Source of the DNA: an uncultured Bacilli bacterium
Lineage (GTDB): Bacteria; Bacillota_I; Bacilli_A; RF39; UBA660
DNA: 64,000 nucleotides
Direction: 5' to 3'
Assembly: GCA_934098395.1 (NCBI GenBank)
Contig: CAKOOM010000003.1
Coordinates: 232,343 to 296,342 of the forward strand
The notes beneath the pieces were generated by a model that made no database searches, was not told the DNA's origin, and saw only the letters and a program-made list of their open reading frames with translations. Made by a program: the position numbers and the translations under genes. Of the stretch, positions 1 through 8,379 are shown in pieces (position 1 is the first letter of the stretch; each line of letters starts with the position of its first letter).

Positions 1-7
1 GTGACTT

Positions 8-526
8 ATGAATTTATTAGATAATGAAAAAAACGAAATTAATTATATACTATGTGAATTAGAAAAAAATATCTCTAATCAAGAAGATGAGGCAATTAAA
101 AATAAATATATTGACCTTAAATCACAGTACTATCGTCAAAGAGAGAGCCAAAATACTCTTGCTAACCTAACAAAAACTTATTTATCAACTGGATTATTTT
201 TAATTGTTTTAGCAGTTTCTTTATTAGTAGAAAGTGGAGCAGATACCATTATTCTTCAAGTACTTTTAGCAGGAACAGGAATTATTCCTATTGTTTCAGC
301 TGAAGAAACAATTAATATGTCTAAAAAAAATAAAATAGAATTAAAGCAAACTATCAATGGTATTATAAGACTAAGCAAAGAAATATCTATTGCTAATGTT
401 AATAAAAAAACAAATCAAAGAAAAGCCGAAAATCCAAACTACAGTTATAGTTATTCACCAACTGATAGCAAAATTATTGATTCTCCAAAAGAAAATTCAC
501 TAGTAAAGACCAGAAAGAAACAGTAA
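8..526 (+). CDS. Two-segment membrane protein of unknown function
   Basis: This 172-residue protein is not recognised. An in-frame TGA at 2-4 makes the ATG at 8 the first possible start, so the gene is probably complete, although any ribosome site lies at or beyond the window edge. The first 55 residues are highly charged and probably helical. Two hydrophobic segments follow (about residues 58-76 and 80-98), then a charged tail rich in Lys, Asn and Ser. The next gene has the same layout, so the two may be distant paralogues. A hairpin terminator follows directly. Membrane location is inferred from hydrophobicity only. Confidence 0.6.
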   Translation: MNLLDNEKNEINYILCELEKNISNQEDEAIKNKYIDLKSQYYRQRESQNTLANLTKTYLSTGLFLIVLAVSLLVESGADTIILQVLLAGTGIIPIVSAEETINMSKKNKIELKQTINGIIRLSKEISIANVNKKTNQRKAENPNYSYSYSPTDSKIIDSPKENSLVKTRKKQ

Positions 527-541
527 TTCTACTGTTTTTCT
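517..541 (+). terminator. Rho-independent terminator
   Basis: A 7-bp stem (519-525 with 530-536) and a 4-base loop overlap the stop codon of the first gene and are followed by a T-rich tract. Confidence 0.7.
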
Positions 542-570
542 TTGACTAAAAAATCTTTTTATGATATTAT
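542..570 (+). promoter_or_regulatory. Sigma-A type promoter
   Basis: TTGACT (542-547) and TATTAT (565-570) are separated by 17 bases, upstream of the gene that starts at 597. Confidence 0.6.
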
Positions 571-596
571 TTAATCATAGATAGAGGTGTGTAATA

Positions 597-1229
597 ATGA
601 ATCAAAGAAATAATAATCAAACAGATAAATATTCAGATATGCTAAAATGGCTAAGTGATAAAATAAGATATACAAAAAATGGTCGTATGTATGAAGACTA
701 CTATAAAGTATCTGAAGAATATCAAAAAGATAAAGAAAGTAACAACTCTTACTTATTTAAAACAATATTTTACTTAGTAGCAACTATAGGATTGATTTGG
801 TGTGGCGGTTCTTTATGGGCTATTCAAGAGAAAATTTTAGGTTTTGGTGCATATTTAGCCTCAGCCACATTTACACTAGTCACAATTAGTGTTGGAACAA
901 TATATTATAATAAAAACAAAAAAAATCGTTATAATAAACGATTAATATCTAGAATATATAATTCGTTTAAAAAAGAGTGTTCACGTGACCCAAGTATAAT
1001 GTCGCAATATAAAAAAGACAAAGAAGCAGCCAAAAATAAAGCCGAACAACAACTTGACGCCGAAGAATTTCTTAAATCATTTGAAACCGAATCAAAACCA
1101 AAAGAAAATAATCAACCTAAAAAAAATAGCTTTGTATATAAACCCAAAGATAGTATATTTAATTCAAATTTCGATGAATCAGACTCACCACTTATTGAAG
1201 CTGAATTCAATGAACATCGAGGAAGATAA
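597..1229 (+). CDS. Two-segment membrane protein with charged tail, unknown
   Basis: The 210-residue protein is not recognised. It starts at an ATG behind an AGAGGTG ribosome site. A charged N-terminal region precedes two hydrophobic stretches (about residues 52-76 and 80-104), and a long Lys/Glu/Asn-rich tail follows. The layout mirrors the preceding gene, which suggests an old duplication. It has its own promoter and terminator, so it is probably a single-gene unit. No catalytic motif is visible. Confidence 0.65.
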   Translation: MNQRNNNQTDKYSDMLKWLSDKIRYTKNGRMYEDYYKVSEEYQKDKESNNSYLFKTIFYLVATIGLIWCGGSLWAIQEKILGFGAYLASATFTLVTISVGTIYYNKNKKNRYNKRLISRIYNSFKKECSRDPSIMSQYKKDKEAAKNKAEQQLDAEEFLKSFETESKPKENNQPKKNSFVYKPKDSIFNSNFDESDSPLIEAEFNEHRGR

Positions 1230-1247
1230 TTATTTATCTTCTTTTTT
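1222..1247 (+). terminator. Rho-independent terminator
   Basis: A 7-bp stem (1222-1228 with 1235-1241) is followed by six T residues. It overlaps the stop codon of the preceding gene. Confidence 0.8.
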
Positions 1248-1260
1248 CATATAATTAAAT

Positions 1261-1518
1261 ATGAGAAAAGAAGAAGCAAGATTATATACCATCGCTGCCT
1301 TTTTACTCGGATATGTTTTAATAGATAATTTAACCAGTACCGAACAAAATGCTTTAGGAAACTGGCTAATGCTCGTTTCACAAACCTTGTGTACCAATGG
1401 TTCATATAATTTTAATAAAGAATGGAATGATCATTTATCCGGAGAACATCCAGATATTAGAAATATGATGAATATCATGCGAGATTCTATTGACAAAGTA
1501 GGTAAAATAATAAAATAG
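1261..1518 (+). CDS. Small protein of unknown function
   Basis: The 85-residue protein has a hydrophobic stretch near residues 9-22 and a second amphipathic one around 34-44, then a polar C-terminal half. The ribosome site is poor, and the preceding terminator ends just 13 bases upstream, so the start is uncertain. A perfect 11-bp hairpin (1514-1524 with 1535-1545) covers its stop codon. I do not recognise a family. Confidence 0.5.
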   Translation: MRKEEARLYTIAAFLLGYVLIDNLTSTEQNALGNWLMLVSQTLCTNGSYNFNKEWNDHLSGEHPDIRNMMNIMRDSIDKVGKIIK

Positions 1519-1545
1519 TTTACAAATATTTACCTGTAAACTATT
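1514..1545 (+). terminator. Hairpin at the 3' end of the 85-aa gene
   Basis: This is a perfect 11-bp inverted repeat with a 10-base loop. No T run follows, so it may stabilise or process the mRNA rather than terminate transcription. Confidence 0.45.
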
Positions 1546-1606
1546 TACACCATGTATTTTGTCAATAAAAGCATGATATTTTACATCAAAAAAACTGCCT
1601 ATTTAT

Positions 1607-1635
1607 TTGACAAAAACACTAATTTAAGTTAGAAT
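1607..1635 (+). promoter_or_regulatory. Sigma-A type promoter for the M23 peptidase
   Basis: A perfect TTGACA (1607-1612), a 17-base spacer and TAGAAT (1630-1635) lie 24 bases upstream of the peptidase start codon. Confidence 0.65.
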
Positions 1636-1658
1636 ACTAAGATAACATGGGGGGAATT

Positions 1659-2786
1659 ATGAAGAAAGCATTATTTAGTATTTTTATCTTGCTGTCATTT
1701 ACCAGTATAGTAAAAGCCAATACCATCAATGATTTATATAATGAACTAAATTCATTAAAAGAAGCTAAAGAATTATATTCCATGCTAACTACTACTAACA
1801 TTGATGACATAAATGAAAAACTATTATCAGTAAATGATAGCGTAGATAATTTATATCAACAAATTAATGAAATTAATAATGAAATAACTAAATATCAGGA
1901 AGATATATTAGCTAAGAAAAAGACTATCAATGGTATTATGCTATTTCATCAAATATCTAACAATGGTAATTCAAATATTCAATATATTATGGATTCAAAC
2001 GATTACGTAAATCTCGTATATCGAAAAGTAGCCGTAAAACAAATAACTAACTATTATAACGATATAATTGACAAAATAAATGATGATATAAAAAAATTAA
2101 CTAATCAAAAAATAAAATTACAAGAACAAATAGATAAAGTTACTAAAGAACAAGAAAAATATAAAAGACTAGAACTTGCCATTCGTGCCAGTGGTAATAA
2201 AACTGGATCTCTAAATACCTCAATAGATGATGATATAAATTCCCTTCAAGAAGAAATAGCAATGTATAAAAAAATGGGTTGTAATAATAATGAAAATCTT
2301 TCATTTTGTCTAAACATATATAACACAACCCCATTAACTTATCCCTTGGAAAAAGGTTGTGTTAGCAAAGAATACAATAAAAATACTCATAAAGGAATCG
2401 ACCTAGCTTGTAACAAAGAAGGTAAACCTGTATATTCAACCGGTGCTGGAGTGGTAGCCAGAATAGTTAGAAAATCCGATTGTGGTGGAAACATTGTCTT
2501 TATTTATCATAATGTACTAGGAAAAGAATACACGACAATATATGCTCACTTACTAAACATAAACGTATCAATCGGAGAAACCGTAAACAAAAATACTGTA
2601 ATTGGTAGTGTTGGTGGCGATAGTACTGCAGTCAAAAATGGTGGCTATGATAAATGTACCACCGGAGCTCATCTCCATTATGCCATAACTTATGGCCATC
2701 ACGCCTATGATTATAATATTTATTTATTTAACCCAAGTTATTTAAATGCTTATCCAGAATTACTAAGTGGATATTTTAAAAGATAA
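1659..2786 (+). CDS. Secreted M23 peptidase with coiled coil
   Basis: This is probably a peptidoglycan hydrolase or hydrolase activator of the EnvC/PcsB type. The ATG at 1659 is preferred over the in-frame ATG at 1647 because it has a GGGGG ribosome site and begins a clean signal peptide (residues 1-20, ending VKA). Residues about 25-205 are low-complexity helical coiled coil. The C-terminal LytM domain keeps the metal ligands His244 and Asp248 (HKGID) and His340 (HLH), with the partner His297 and His338, so it looks catalytically intact. Four or more cysteines in the domain may form disulfides. It is flanked by its own promoter and terminator. Confidence 0.85.
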   Translation: MKKALFSIFILLSFTSIVKANTINDLYNELNSLKEAKELYSMLTTTNIDDINEKLLSVNDSVDNLYQQINEINNEITKYQEDILAKKKTINGIMLFHQISNNGNSNIQYIMDSNDYVNLVYRKVAVKQITNYYNDIIDKINDDIKKLTNQKIKLQEQIDKVTKEQEKYKRLELAIRASGNKTGSLNTSIDDDINSLQEEIAMYKKMGCNNNENLSFCLNIYNTTPLTYPLEKGCVSKEYNKNTHKGIDLACNKEGKPVYSTGAGVVARIVRKSDCGGNIVFIYHNVLGKEYTTIYAHLLNINVSIGETVNKNTVIGSVGGDSTAVKNGGYDKCTTGAHLHYAITYGHHAYDYNIYLFNPSYLNAYPELLSGYFKR

Positions 2787-2795
2787 CTAAAAACC

Positions 2796-2824
2796 ATGCA
2801 GAAATTAAAATTCTGCATTTTTTT
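2796..2824 (+). terminator. Rho-independent terminator
   Basis: An 8-bp stem (2796-2803 with 2811-2818) is followed by a T run, directly after the M23 peptidase gene. Confidence 0.8.
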
Positions 2825-2825
2825 A

Positions 2826-2854
2826 TTGACAAAACTAAAGAAAATGTATATTAT
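2826..2854 (+). promoter_or_regulatory. Sigma-A promoter for the secreted MucBP-like protein
   Basis: TTGACA (2826-2831), a 17-base spacer and TATTAT (2849-2854) precede a leader of about 135 bases. Confidence 0.65.
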
Positions 2855-2860
2855 ATTAAG

Positions 2861-2985
2861 CCAACAAAGAGGGAAGTAGTAATATATCGAAAAAAATCCT
2901 ACATAAAAATTAATACTCTGGATATATTATTACTGGTTGACGATCTGGAAATAAAATCCAATAGATTGCTTTGTAAAAAGAAAGG
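2861..2985 (+). ncRNA. Structured 5' leader of unknown class
   Basis: The leader can fold into nested helices. A closing 6-bp stem (2864-2869 with 2969-2974) encloses a 14-bp stem with one G-U pair (2875-2888 with 2921-2934) and a small hairpin (2946-2949 with 2957-2960). This looks like a three-way junction and the ribosome site follows it immediately. It does not match the conserved cores of c-di-GMP, SAM, TPP or T-box elements that I know. It may be a cis-regulatory RNA. The folding is by eye. Confidence 0.4.
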
Positions 2986-2995
2986 TGAGAGAAAA

Positions 2996-4663
2996 ATGAA
3001 AAAAATAAAATTATTATTATTTGCATTAGTACTAACATTTTTAACAAACACTACTGTATTAGCAGAAACAAGATGGGATACTATGCAACCAGTAAAACAA
3101 ACCACTAGTGATGGAATTAAAATTGAATATCAAACAAAATTTGAATACATCCTAGATTGCTGGTATGAAAATTATTGTGACAAAATTGGCGTAGATGCCG
3201 AAGTAAATGTAACTGTCACTATTCCAGAAGGCTATGACAAAGAAACAATTGTAATAGCCCCAGAAGTATTACAAGAACTTGCTAGACAAAATTATGAAGA
3301 ATTAAAATTATCAGAAAACAGTGAATACCTACAATTAAATAATTCACTAGAACCAGGTGATAATATCAAAGTAAATTTAAATATCATCAATAATTCAAAA
3401 TTTACTTATAACTATGATGAATTATCATTTGATATTTTTCCAGTAGAAAACACAACTTTTACAAGAGGAGAAGAAAACACAACCTTTAACGGATTAAACT
3501 TTGATGATAAATACATAATATATCGCTTAGCTAATCCAGCTCTAAAAGATTTAGGATTAAATAATAACTATAAAGTTACAGATGAAAATATAGATGCAGC
3601 TTTAAAGAAATTAAAAGACAAACAAGGAAATCAATTATATCCAAATGGAATTAAAGATCTTGCAAAATACTACCTAAACTACTATAACAAAAAATATAAT
3701 ACTAATCATACTAGATTAGACGAATTTAGCTATGGAGTAATAAGAGAAATCCTAGGATACAACGATACTATCGAAAGGGTTAGTAGAAATATAGGAAATT
3801 TCCCTACATTATATAATGCTTTTCAAGTATACAAAGATAAATTTAAAAAAGATAAAAATAATTCTGGGAAGATAGCACGTCAAGATAACGTATTAAAATA
3901 TGCAGGATTTACTGGTAGAGATGCAACAGAAATATTTGCTAATTTTGCTAAAGATGAATATAGCAAAATGTGTGGTCAAACAGTTACTTCACTAGATACA
4001 ATGTGTGAAGAGGCACAAGCAGAGTTCTTTGCATACTATGACAAAGAAATAGATCCAACAATATTAGAAACAAATGAAGAAATATTAAGATTATCATACG
4101 ATTACTTCTATAACAAAGGATTATCATTTGGTATTGAAGACGACGAAGTAACAGATGCTAATTCAAACAGTTATTCCGTTGGCGAGTACATGAGAGATGA
4201 AGAAAAAGGCGAAGAAAAAATAAAAGAAAAAATTGGTACAATAAAATCTAATACCAAGAATAGTTTAAAATCAACATTCTATATCAACGGTGCATACATT
4301 TGTAATGCTTACCTAGGATACAATTTCATGACTAACATGCAATTATCATACAGTGCACTAAAAGGTATCTTAGTAGTAAATTACCTAGATAGTGAAGGCA
4401 ATAAACTAACTGAAGAAATAACTACAATAGACATGGTAGGAAGAGACTATAAAACAGAATTAAAACACTTTGATGGATATACATTTATTACCGTAGATGG
4501 TGAAGTAACAGGTACATATATTGATGGAATATTATATGTAACATACTACTATGACAAATATACTGGTACTGGTAACATCGAACCACCTCAAACAGGACTA
4601 GATCTATCAAGCCTAACTCACAGTACGGTAACAACAGAACTATATAGAAAAGAAGAAGAATAA
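2996..4663 (+). CDS. Secreted surface protein with MucBP-like domain
   Basis: The 555-residue exported protein starts at 2996 behind AAAGGTGAGAG. Its signal peptide is about residues 1-23. Most of the protein (about 30-450) is unrecognised, with paired cysteines. Near the C-terminus (about 460-525) is a MucBP-like repeat with the YLDSEGNKL and YYYDKY signatures seen in sortase-anchored adhesins. A PPQTG sequence follows, resembling the LPXTG sorting motif, but the expected hydrophobic segment is absent and only a short polar tail remains. A convergent class B sortase gene lies 26 bases beyond. Anchoring is an inference. Confidence 0.7.
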   Translation: MKKIKLLLFALVLTFLTNTTVLAETRWDTMQPVKQTTSDGIKIEYQTKFEYILDCWYENYCDKIGVDAEVNVTVTIPEGYDKETIVIAPEVLQELARQNYEELKLSENSEYLQLNNSLEPGDNIKVNLNIINNSKFTYNYDELSFDIFPVENTTFTRGEENTTFNGLNFDDKYIIYRLANPALKDLGLNNNYKVTDENIDAALKKLKDKQGNQLYPNGIKDLAKYYLNYYNKKYNTNHTRLDEFSYGVIREILGYNDTIERVSRNIGNFPTLYNAFQVYKDKFKKDKNNSGKIARQDNVLKYAGFTGRDATEIFANFAKDEYSKMCGQTVTSLDTMCEEAQAEFFAYYDKEIDPTILETNEEILRLSYDYFYNKGLSFGIEDDEVTDANSNSYSVGEYMRDEEKGEEKIKEKIGTIKSNTKNSLKSTFYINGAYICNAYLGYNFMTNMQLSYSALKGILVVNYLDSEGNKLTEEITTIDMVGRDYKTELKHFDGYTFITVDGEVTGTYIDGILYVTYYYDKYTGTGNIEPPQTGLDLSSLTHSTVTTELYRKEEE

Positions 4664-4692
4664 AAAAAGCAGATTCAAAATTCTGCTTTTTA
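4662..4692. terminator. Bidirectional terminator between convergent genes
   Basis: The AGCAGA/TCTGCT stem (4668-4673 with 4682-4687) is flanked by an A tract on one side and a T tract on the other. It can stop both the surface-protein transcript and the sortase transcript. Confidence 0.7.
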
Positions 4693-5418
4693 CTTTACCT
4701 GTTTAGCAACTACTAATAAAAACTTTCTATCATATTTTAGATAATCTTTATGTGTACTACAAGTTTGAAGAATTAATATCTCGTCATTAGCTGCTACATC
4801 TTCCAAAGTATCATACATACTCTTATCCTTAAAACTCTTAATATGATTATACCACTCTTGCTCATTACTAAAGTTTATATTCATATAACTAAAATCTTTA
4901 GCTTCAACATACACAGAATATATTACATACATATATTCTTTTTCATTAGTTTTAATCTTAATATATTTATGTTCATTATAATAGTTCTTATCATAATAAT
5001 TTTCCAATATGTCAAAAGGCATTACAATACTATCAGAATTATGTCCGTATACTAACAATTTTTTGCTATTTTCCAAGTTAACACGATAGTCTAAATATAT
5101 TGAACCCATAAAACTTTCCGTCTTATCTTCTGTATGATATAAATAGTAATTATTATCGCTAGATTGCATTAAAGCTCTTTTAAAGTCTGTGTTTGGTATA
5201 CTGATTTCTCCGATGACATCTTGATTATTATATTTGTTAATATATTCATCTACTATTTTTCTATCATCAACAACATCATCTATTTTTACATCAGCTAACG
5301 TAACATTATCTTTAACAGTCACTTTCTCGTTATTTAATTTGTGATTAATAATTAAACATGTCGATACACTAGCAAGTACTAATAATATTACTAAACCACA
5401 AATGTATCTCTTTTTCAT
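4690..5418 (-). CDS. Class B sortase
   Basis: A transpeptidase that would cut a sorting signal at the membrane and attach the protein to peptidoglycan. The protein is 242 residues with one N-terminal membrane anchor (about 5-25). The catalytic triad is visible: His126 in YGHN, Cys220 in LQTCS and Arg231 in the last strand. The order and the extended region between His and Cys fit class B. The ATG at 5418 has an AAAGGTGG ribosome site, so the upstream GTG at 5427 is less likely. It converges with the gene of a secreted protein ending in PPQTG, which is the obvious candidate substrate. Its leader carries a tandem 33-bp repeat. Confidence 0.85.
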   Translation of the reverse strand: MKKRYICGLVILLVLASVSTCLIINHKLNNEKVTVKDNVTLADVKIDDVVDDRKIVDEYINKYNNQDVIGEISIPNTDFKRALMQSSDNNYYLYHTEDKTESFMGSIYLDYRVNLENSKKLLVYGHNSDSIVMPFDILENYYDKNYYNEHKYIKIKTNEKEYMYVIYSVYVEAKDFSYMNINFSNEQEWYNHIKSFKDKSMYDTLEDVAANDEILILQTCSTHKDYLKYDRKFLLVVAKQVK

Positions 5419-5434
5419 ATTCACCACCTTTTTA

Positions 5435-5500
5435 TAGGTTTAATATCCCCTTAATTGGCTATGTATTTAGGTTTAATATCCCCTTAATTGGCTATGTATT
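5435..5500 (-). repeat. Tandem 33-bp direct repeat in the sortase leader
   Basis: Two identical 33-base units (5435-5467 and 5468-5500) abut exactly. On the minus strand they cover the -10 end and nearly all of the untranslated leader, up to the ribosome site. They may be paired operator sites or a repeated RNA element. Confidence 0.85.
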
Positions 5501-5526
5501 ATAGTCTTTTTTTTATTATTTGTCAA
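5498..5526 (-). promoter_or_regulatory. Consensus sigma-A promoter of the sortase gene
   Basis: Read on the minus strand: TTGACA (5521-5526), exactly 17 bases, then TATAAT (5498-5503). It is a perfect match, so the gene is either strongly expressed or held down by a repressor. Confidence 0.8.
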
Positions 5527-5644
5527 ATCTACGATTCCCCTTGTATTTAAATTACCAAAGAAACATAAAAAAAATTGTCAAAAAAGAAGTAAAACTCTTA
5601 TTATATTTTTAATAATATTATTGAAGAATCAAAGAAGGAGGAAT

Positions 5645-6322
5645 ATGCAACTATTAAAAAAATACAAATATATAATTACTATTATAATTGTCATATTTAT
5701 AGCTATTTATCTTGTTTTGCTAAAGACAGAACTTAAAAAATCAGCATCTATTTCTGTTTCAGATGCTATACTTGAAGAACAAGAATCACAAACAGAAGCC
5801 CCCCCAGTAGAAAAATGTGATGTTGATATAAAAGGTGCTATAAACAAGCCTGGAGTATATCAAGTTGATTGTGATAAGAACGTTAATTATGTTATAAAGT
5901 TAGCTGGTAATTTAACAAAAGAAGCTGATACATCTGTTATAAACCTAGCCAAAAAAGTCTCAAATGAAATGGTTATAATTATATACACCAAAGAACAAGT
6001 AAAAAATTCAAACATAGTAGATACAGTTGTCAAAGTAGTCGAAGGGGAGTGCAACTGTCCGAATATTAAAAACGATGGATGTATTAACACTGAAATTAAA
6101 GATACTATTGGAGCTAAAAGCGAAAAAAATGGCAAAATTAACATAAATACTGCTAGCGTAGAAGAATTAACAAGTATTCAAGGTGTAGGAAAATCAAAAG
6201 CTGAAGCAATATATCAGTATCGACAAGAATTTGGTAACTTCAAAAGTATTGAAGACATTAAAAAAGTAAGCGGAATTGGTGAAAAATTATACGAGCAAAT
6301 AAAAGACAGTATTACTGTATAA
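5645..6322 (+). CDS. comEA: ComEA-type competence DNA-binding protein
   Basis: A membrane-anchored receptor that binds double-stranded DNA during transformation. The ATG at 5645 follows a strong GGAGGA site. The 225-residue protein has one N-terminal membrane segment (about 8-26), an SLBB domain (about 58-120, starting VDIKGAINKPGVY) and a C-terminal helix-hairpin-helix pair (about 165-225) with the GVGKSKA and GIGEKL hairpins. It lies directly upstream of comEC, the usual order. The linker between the domains has three cysteines. Confidence 0.92.
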   Translation: MQLLKKYKYIITIIIVIFIAIYLVLLKTELKKSASISVSDAILEEQESQTEAPPVEKCDVDIKGAINKPGVYQVDCDKNVNYVIKLAGNLTKEADTSVINLAKKVSNEMVIIIYTKEQVKNSNIVDTVVKVVEGECNCPNIKNDGCINTEIKDTIGAKSEKNGKININTASVEELTSIQGVGKSKAEAIYQYRQEFGNFKSIEDIKKVSGIGEKLYEQIKDSITV

Positions 6323-6354
6323 GAAAATTAAAGTATATTTTAACTAATAGATAT

Positions 6355-8367
6355 TTGTTTAAAATATTCGCAATATTAGTACTCATATCAATTATTATAT
6401 ATACTAACGTATTTGACAGAAAAAGTCAGTATACTGGTAAGGAAACAACATTTACTGGAATAGTCTATAAAAAGAAAATAAAAGAAGATAAAATAATTTA
6501 TTACATAAAAGCCAAAGAAAACTTAATAGTAAATTATTATTTAATCGAAGAAAAAGAGATATCTATCGGAGATACAATAACTGTAACAGGTGAATTAATA
6601 AAGCCATCAAAAAATACTATACCTAATATATTCAATTATCAAAAATATTTATATAATCATGGTATTAATTACATGGTTAAATCAAAATCCATAGAAAAAA
6701 AGTCGAATAATACTAATATTATATTTCATCTTAGAAAATTAATATCAAAAAGAATAGATAATATAAAATATGGTAATGAATATATCAAAATATTTATCCT
6801 CGGAGATACATCATCTCTAGATGAAGAGCTGATAGGTAGCTATCAACAAAATGGCGTTTCACATTTGTTTTCTATATCAGGAATGCATATCAGTTTATTT
6901 GCAGGAATAATTTTATATATTATTAAAAGAATATCATATAACAATTTTTATAATTATGCTATTGTTATTTCATTTTTAATATTTTATTCTCTCTTAGTTG
7001 GTTCTTCACCATCTGTTATGCGTTCACTTACAATGTATATATTATTTTCCATAAACAAATTATTTAATTTAAAAATAAAGAGTATAGATATAATGTGTAT
7101 GGTTTTAATAATATTACTTTTAATAAAGCCATTCTACATATATGATATATCTTTTCAATTTTCATATATAATATCATTTTCCCTAGTTCTTTTTAGTTAT
7201 AAATTAAAAAATATTAAAAATAAAATATTAAAATCATTATACATATCACTTATTTCATTTCTTGTATCATTTCCAATATGTATATATAATTTTTATCAAG
7301 TAAATATTTTCTCAATTATTCTAAACATAATTCTAATTCCTTTTGTAAGTGCAACAATATTTCCATTATCACTAATAAGTTTTATTATTCCGTTTACAAG
7401 TGGACTTTTAAATATTGCTATATCATTACTTCAAAGCATTACTTTATTCGTATCCAACAATAATATTGGTATACTTTCATTTTCAAAACCTAATATCATA
7501 TTAATAATTATTTATTATGTAACCATCTACTTATTTCTATATAACAAAAAGAATCGTTATATCTTCCTAGTTATGTTATTTCATAAAATTTACATTTACA
7601 TAGATAATACTATGAAAATAAATTATTTAGATGTTTCTCAAGGAGATTCCATATTTATAAAATTTCCGAACAATGAATCAAATATTTTAATAGATACTGG
7701 TGGAATAACTAACAGTAGTTATAGTATTTCTAAAAACAAAACAATTCCATATCTAAAGAGTATCGGAGTAACAAAGGTTAATTACCTAATAATAACTCAT
7801 GGAGATTATGATCATATGGGTGAAGCTATTAATTTAATAGAAAACTATAAGGTAGATAATGTCATATTTAATTGCGGTGAGTTTAACAACTTAGAAAAAA
7901 ATTTAATTAAAATATTAAATAAAAATAAAATTAGATATTATTCATGTATTAATGAATTAAATATTAATAATTATAAACTTCAATTTTTAAATACAAAAAT
8001 ATATAATAACGAAAATGATAATAGTTTAGTTATATATTTAAATTATAATAATTATAAATTTCTTTTTATGGGTGATGCTGGAGTAGATAAAGAAAAGGAT
8101 ATACTAGAAAAATATAATGTTTCAAAAATTGATGTATTAAAAATTGGTCATCATGGAAGTAAAACAAGTAGTGATAAAAATTTTATAGATGTAATAAATC
8201 CTAAATATAGTGTTATAAGTGTTGGCAAGAAAAACAGATATGGTCATCCAAATAAAGAAGTGTTAAATAATTTAGATAATTCAAAAATATATAGAACCGA
8301 TCAGGATGGAAGTATTATGTTTAAAATTAAAAATTATAAATTGAAAATTGAAACTTGTAGTCCATAG
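6355..8367 (+). CDS. comEC: ComEC DNA uptake channel
   Basis: This forms the membrane channel that passes single-stranded DNA during transformation. The 670-residue protein has an N-terminal DUF4131-like region, a many-segment competence domain (about 140-410) with the FSISGMHISLFAG signature, and a C-terminal metallo-beta-lactamase-like domain with THGDYDH (His482) and GHHGSKTSSD motifs. The likely start is TTG at 6355 with no clear ribosome site, 32 bases after comEA, so translation may be coupled or the start may be slightly different. holA, which often follows comEC, is absent here. Confidence 0.93.
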   Translation: MFKIFAILVLISIIIYTNVFDRKSQYTGKETTFTGIVYKKKIKEDKIIYYIKAKENLIVNYYLIEEKEISIGDTITVTGELIKPSKNTIPNIFNYQKYLYNHGINYMVKSKSIEKKSNNTNIIFHLRKLISKRIDNIKYGNEYIKIFILGDTSSLDEELIGSYQQNGVSHLFSISGMHISLFAGIILYIIKRISYNNFYNYAIVISFLIFYSLLVGSSPSVMRSLTMYILFSINKLFNLKIKSIDIMCMVLIILLLIKPFYIYDISFQFSYIISFSLVLFSYKLKNIKNKILKSLYISLISFLVSFPICIYNFYQVNIFSIILNIILIPFVSATIFPLSLISFIIPFTSGLLNIAISLLQSITLFVSNNNIGILSFSKPNIILIIIYYVTIYLFLYNKKNRYIFLVMLFHKIYIYIDNTMKINYLDVSQGDSIFIKFPNNESNILIDTGGITNSSYSISKNKTIPYLKSIGVTKVNYLIITHGDYDHMGEAINLIENYKVDNVIFNCGEFNNLEKNLIKILNKNKIRYYSCINELNINNYKLQFLNTKIYNNENDNSLVIYLNYNNYKFLFMGDAGVDKEKDILEKYNVSKIDVLKIGHHGSKTSSDKNFIDVINPKYSVISVGKKNRYGHPNKEVLNNLDNSKIYRTDQDGSIMFKIKNYKLKIETCSP

Positions 8368-8379
8368 AAAGGAGTAGAT

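Noticed and set aside
2143..2334. Long reading frames on the opposite strand of real genes, for example inside the M23 peptidase, rpoD and topA
   Set aside because: They lack ribosome sites, have unlikely composition and lie fully within well-supported genes.
2861..2985. c-di-GMP riboswitch ahead of a sortase-linked protein
   Set aside because: The conserved core segments of c-di-GMP-I riboswitches are not present, although the context would fit.
5518..5527. TTTGTCAAA as a Spo0A box at the sortase promoter
   Set aside because: It is simply the reverse of a TTGACA -35 in an AT-rich context. The same happens at many promoters here and carries little information.
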